Source: an uncultured Kiritimatiellota bacterium (GTDB lineage Bacteria > Verrucomicrobiota > Kiritimatiellia > RFP12 > DVOR01). Taken from it: DNA of 56,256 nt. Location of the stretch: contig CALXOF010000014.1 of NCBI GenBank assembly GCA_944389945.1, forward strand, positions 1-56,256, written 5' to 3'. A program made the position numbers and the translations under genes. This document shows, one piece after another, positions 56,165 to 56,256 of the stretch (positions are counted from its first letter, which is position 1; each line of letters opens with the position of its first letter). The notes below the pieces were generated by a model that saw only the letters and a program-made list of their open reading frames with translations, ran no database searches and was not told the DNA's origin.

Positions 56165-56256
56165 TCCTGGGAAACCGACAAGGCGCGAAACGGAGGGCGG
56201 CGGTCGCGGTCAGCGGCGAAGCCGCAGAGCGACCGATGGAGCCCGAAGCGGTTCGC
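56165..56256 (-). repeat. Second copy of the GAACCGCTTCGGG module
   Basis: The minus strand reads GCGAACCGCTTCGGGCTCC, ATCGGTCGCTCTGCGGCTTC and on, matching 30086-30165 with scattered changes. It may continue past the window. Confidence 0.7.

Overview
The window is GC-rich bacterial chromosome. The best guess is a gut-type member of the PVC group, most like Kiritimatiellota. The grounds are two PEP-CTERM proteins, a Tat-exported sulfatase, a 6967-residue beta-strand-repeat/LamG surface protein and three paralogues of the AAA-ATPase-like/PD-(D/E)XK family. Core genes (rpoB, rpoC, ribH, nusB, pyrD, an FtsW/RodA protein, four tRNAs) show that this is chromosome, not plasmid or phage. No 16S rRNA is present, so the lineage is inference.

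Layout. 1-1460: AAA/nuclease paralogue 1 (minus strand, cut by the window edge). 1866-5204: minus-strand operon of four exported proteins, two of them PEP-CTERM, with its own promoter and terminator. 5310-6887: divergent paralogue 2. 7547-10728: sulfatase overlapping an FtsW/RodA/SpoVE protein. 11059-17998: minus-strand exopolysaccharide export and assembly operon (Wza-like lipoprotein, unknown exported protein, outer-membrane barrel, O-antigen-ligase-like protein, Wzc-like autokinase) between a clear promoter and a bidirectional terminator. 18667-19012: a tRNA-Gly/tRNA-Lys pair duplicated in tandem. 19501-27867: rpoC and rpoB with their own promoter and a structured leader. 28398-29969: paralogue 3. 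30271-33863: ribH-nusB-pyrD-NERD/helicase operon. 34837-55740: the giant surface protein, over a third of the window.

Promoters read by eye share a style: a -35 starting TTGC (TTGCAA, TTGCAG, TTGCAT, TTGCTT), a 16-17 bp spacer and a TATNNT-like -10, often with TGC just before it. The AAA/nuclease paralogues and ribH appear to use an extended -10 with no recognisable -35.

The most unusual content is intergenic. Nearly every gap is a mosaic of dispersed repeat modules: (a) four arrays of a TATA-centred palindromic core repeated every 23 bp; (b) about nine copies of an element made of a hairpin, a GAGAACR heptamer run and a second hairpin ending in GACGG, in which the hairpin arms differ between copies but stay complementary; (c) other short-period runs and long modules in both orientations. 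Paralogue 1 also looks like a recombinant of paralogue-2-like and paralogue-3-like sequence. These, with the repeated modules of the giant protein, are the best leads for something undescribed.
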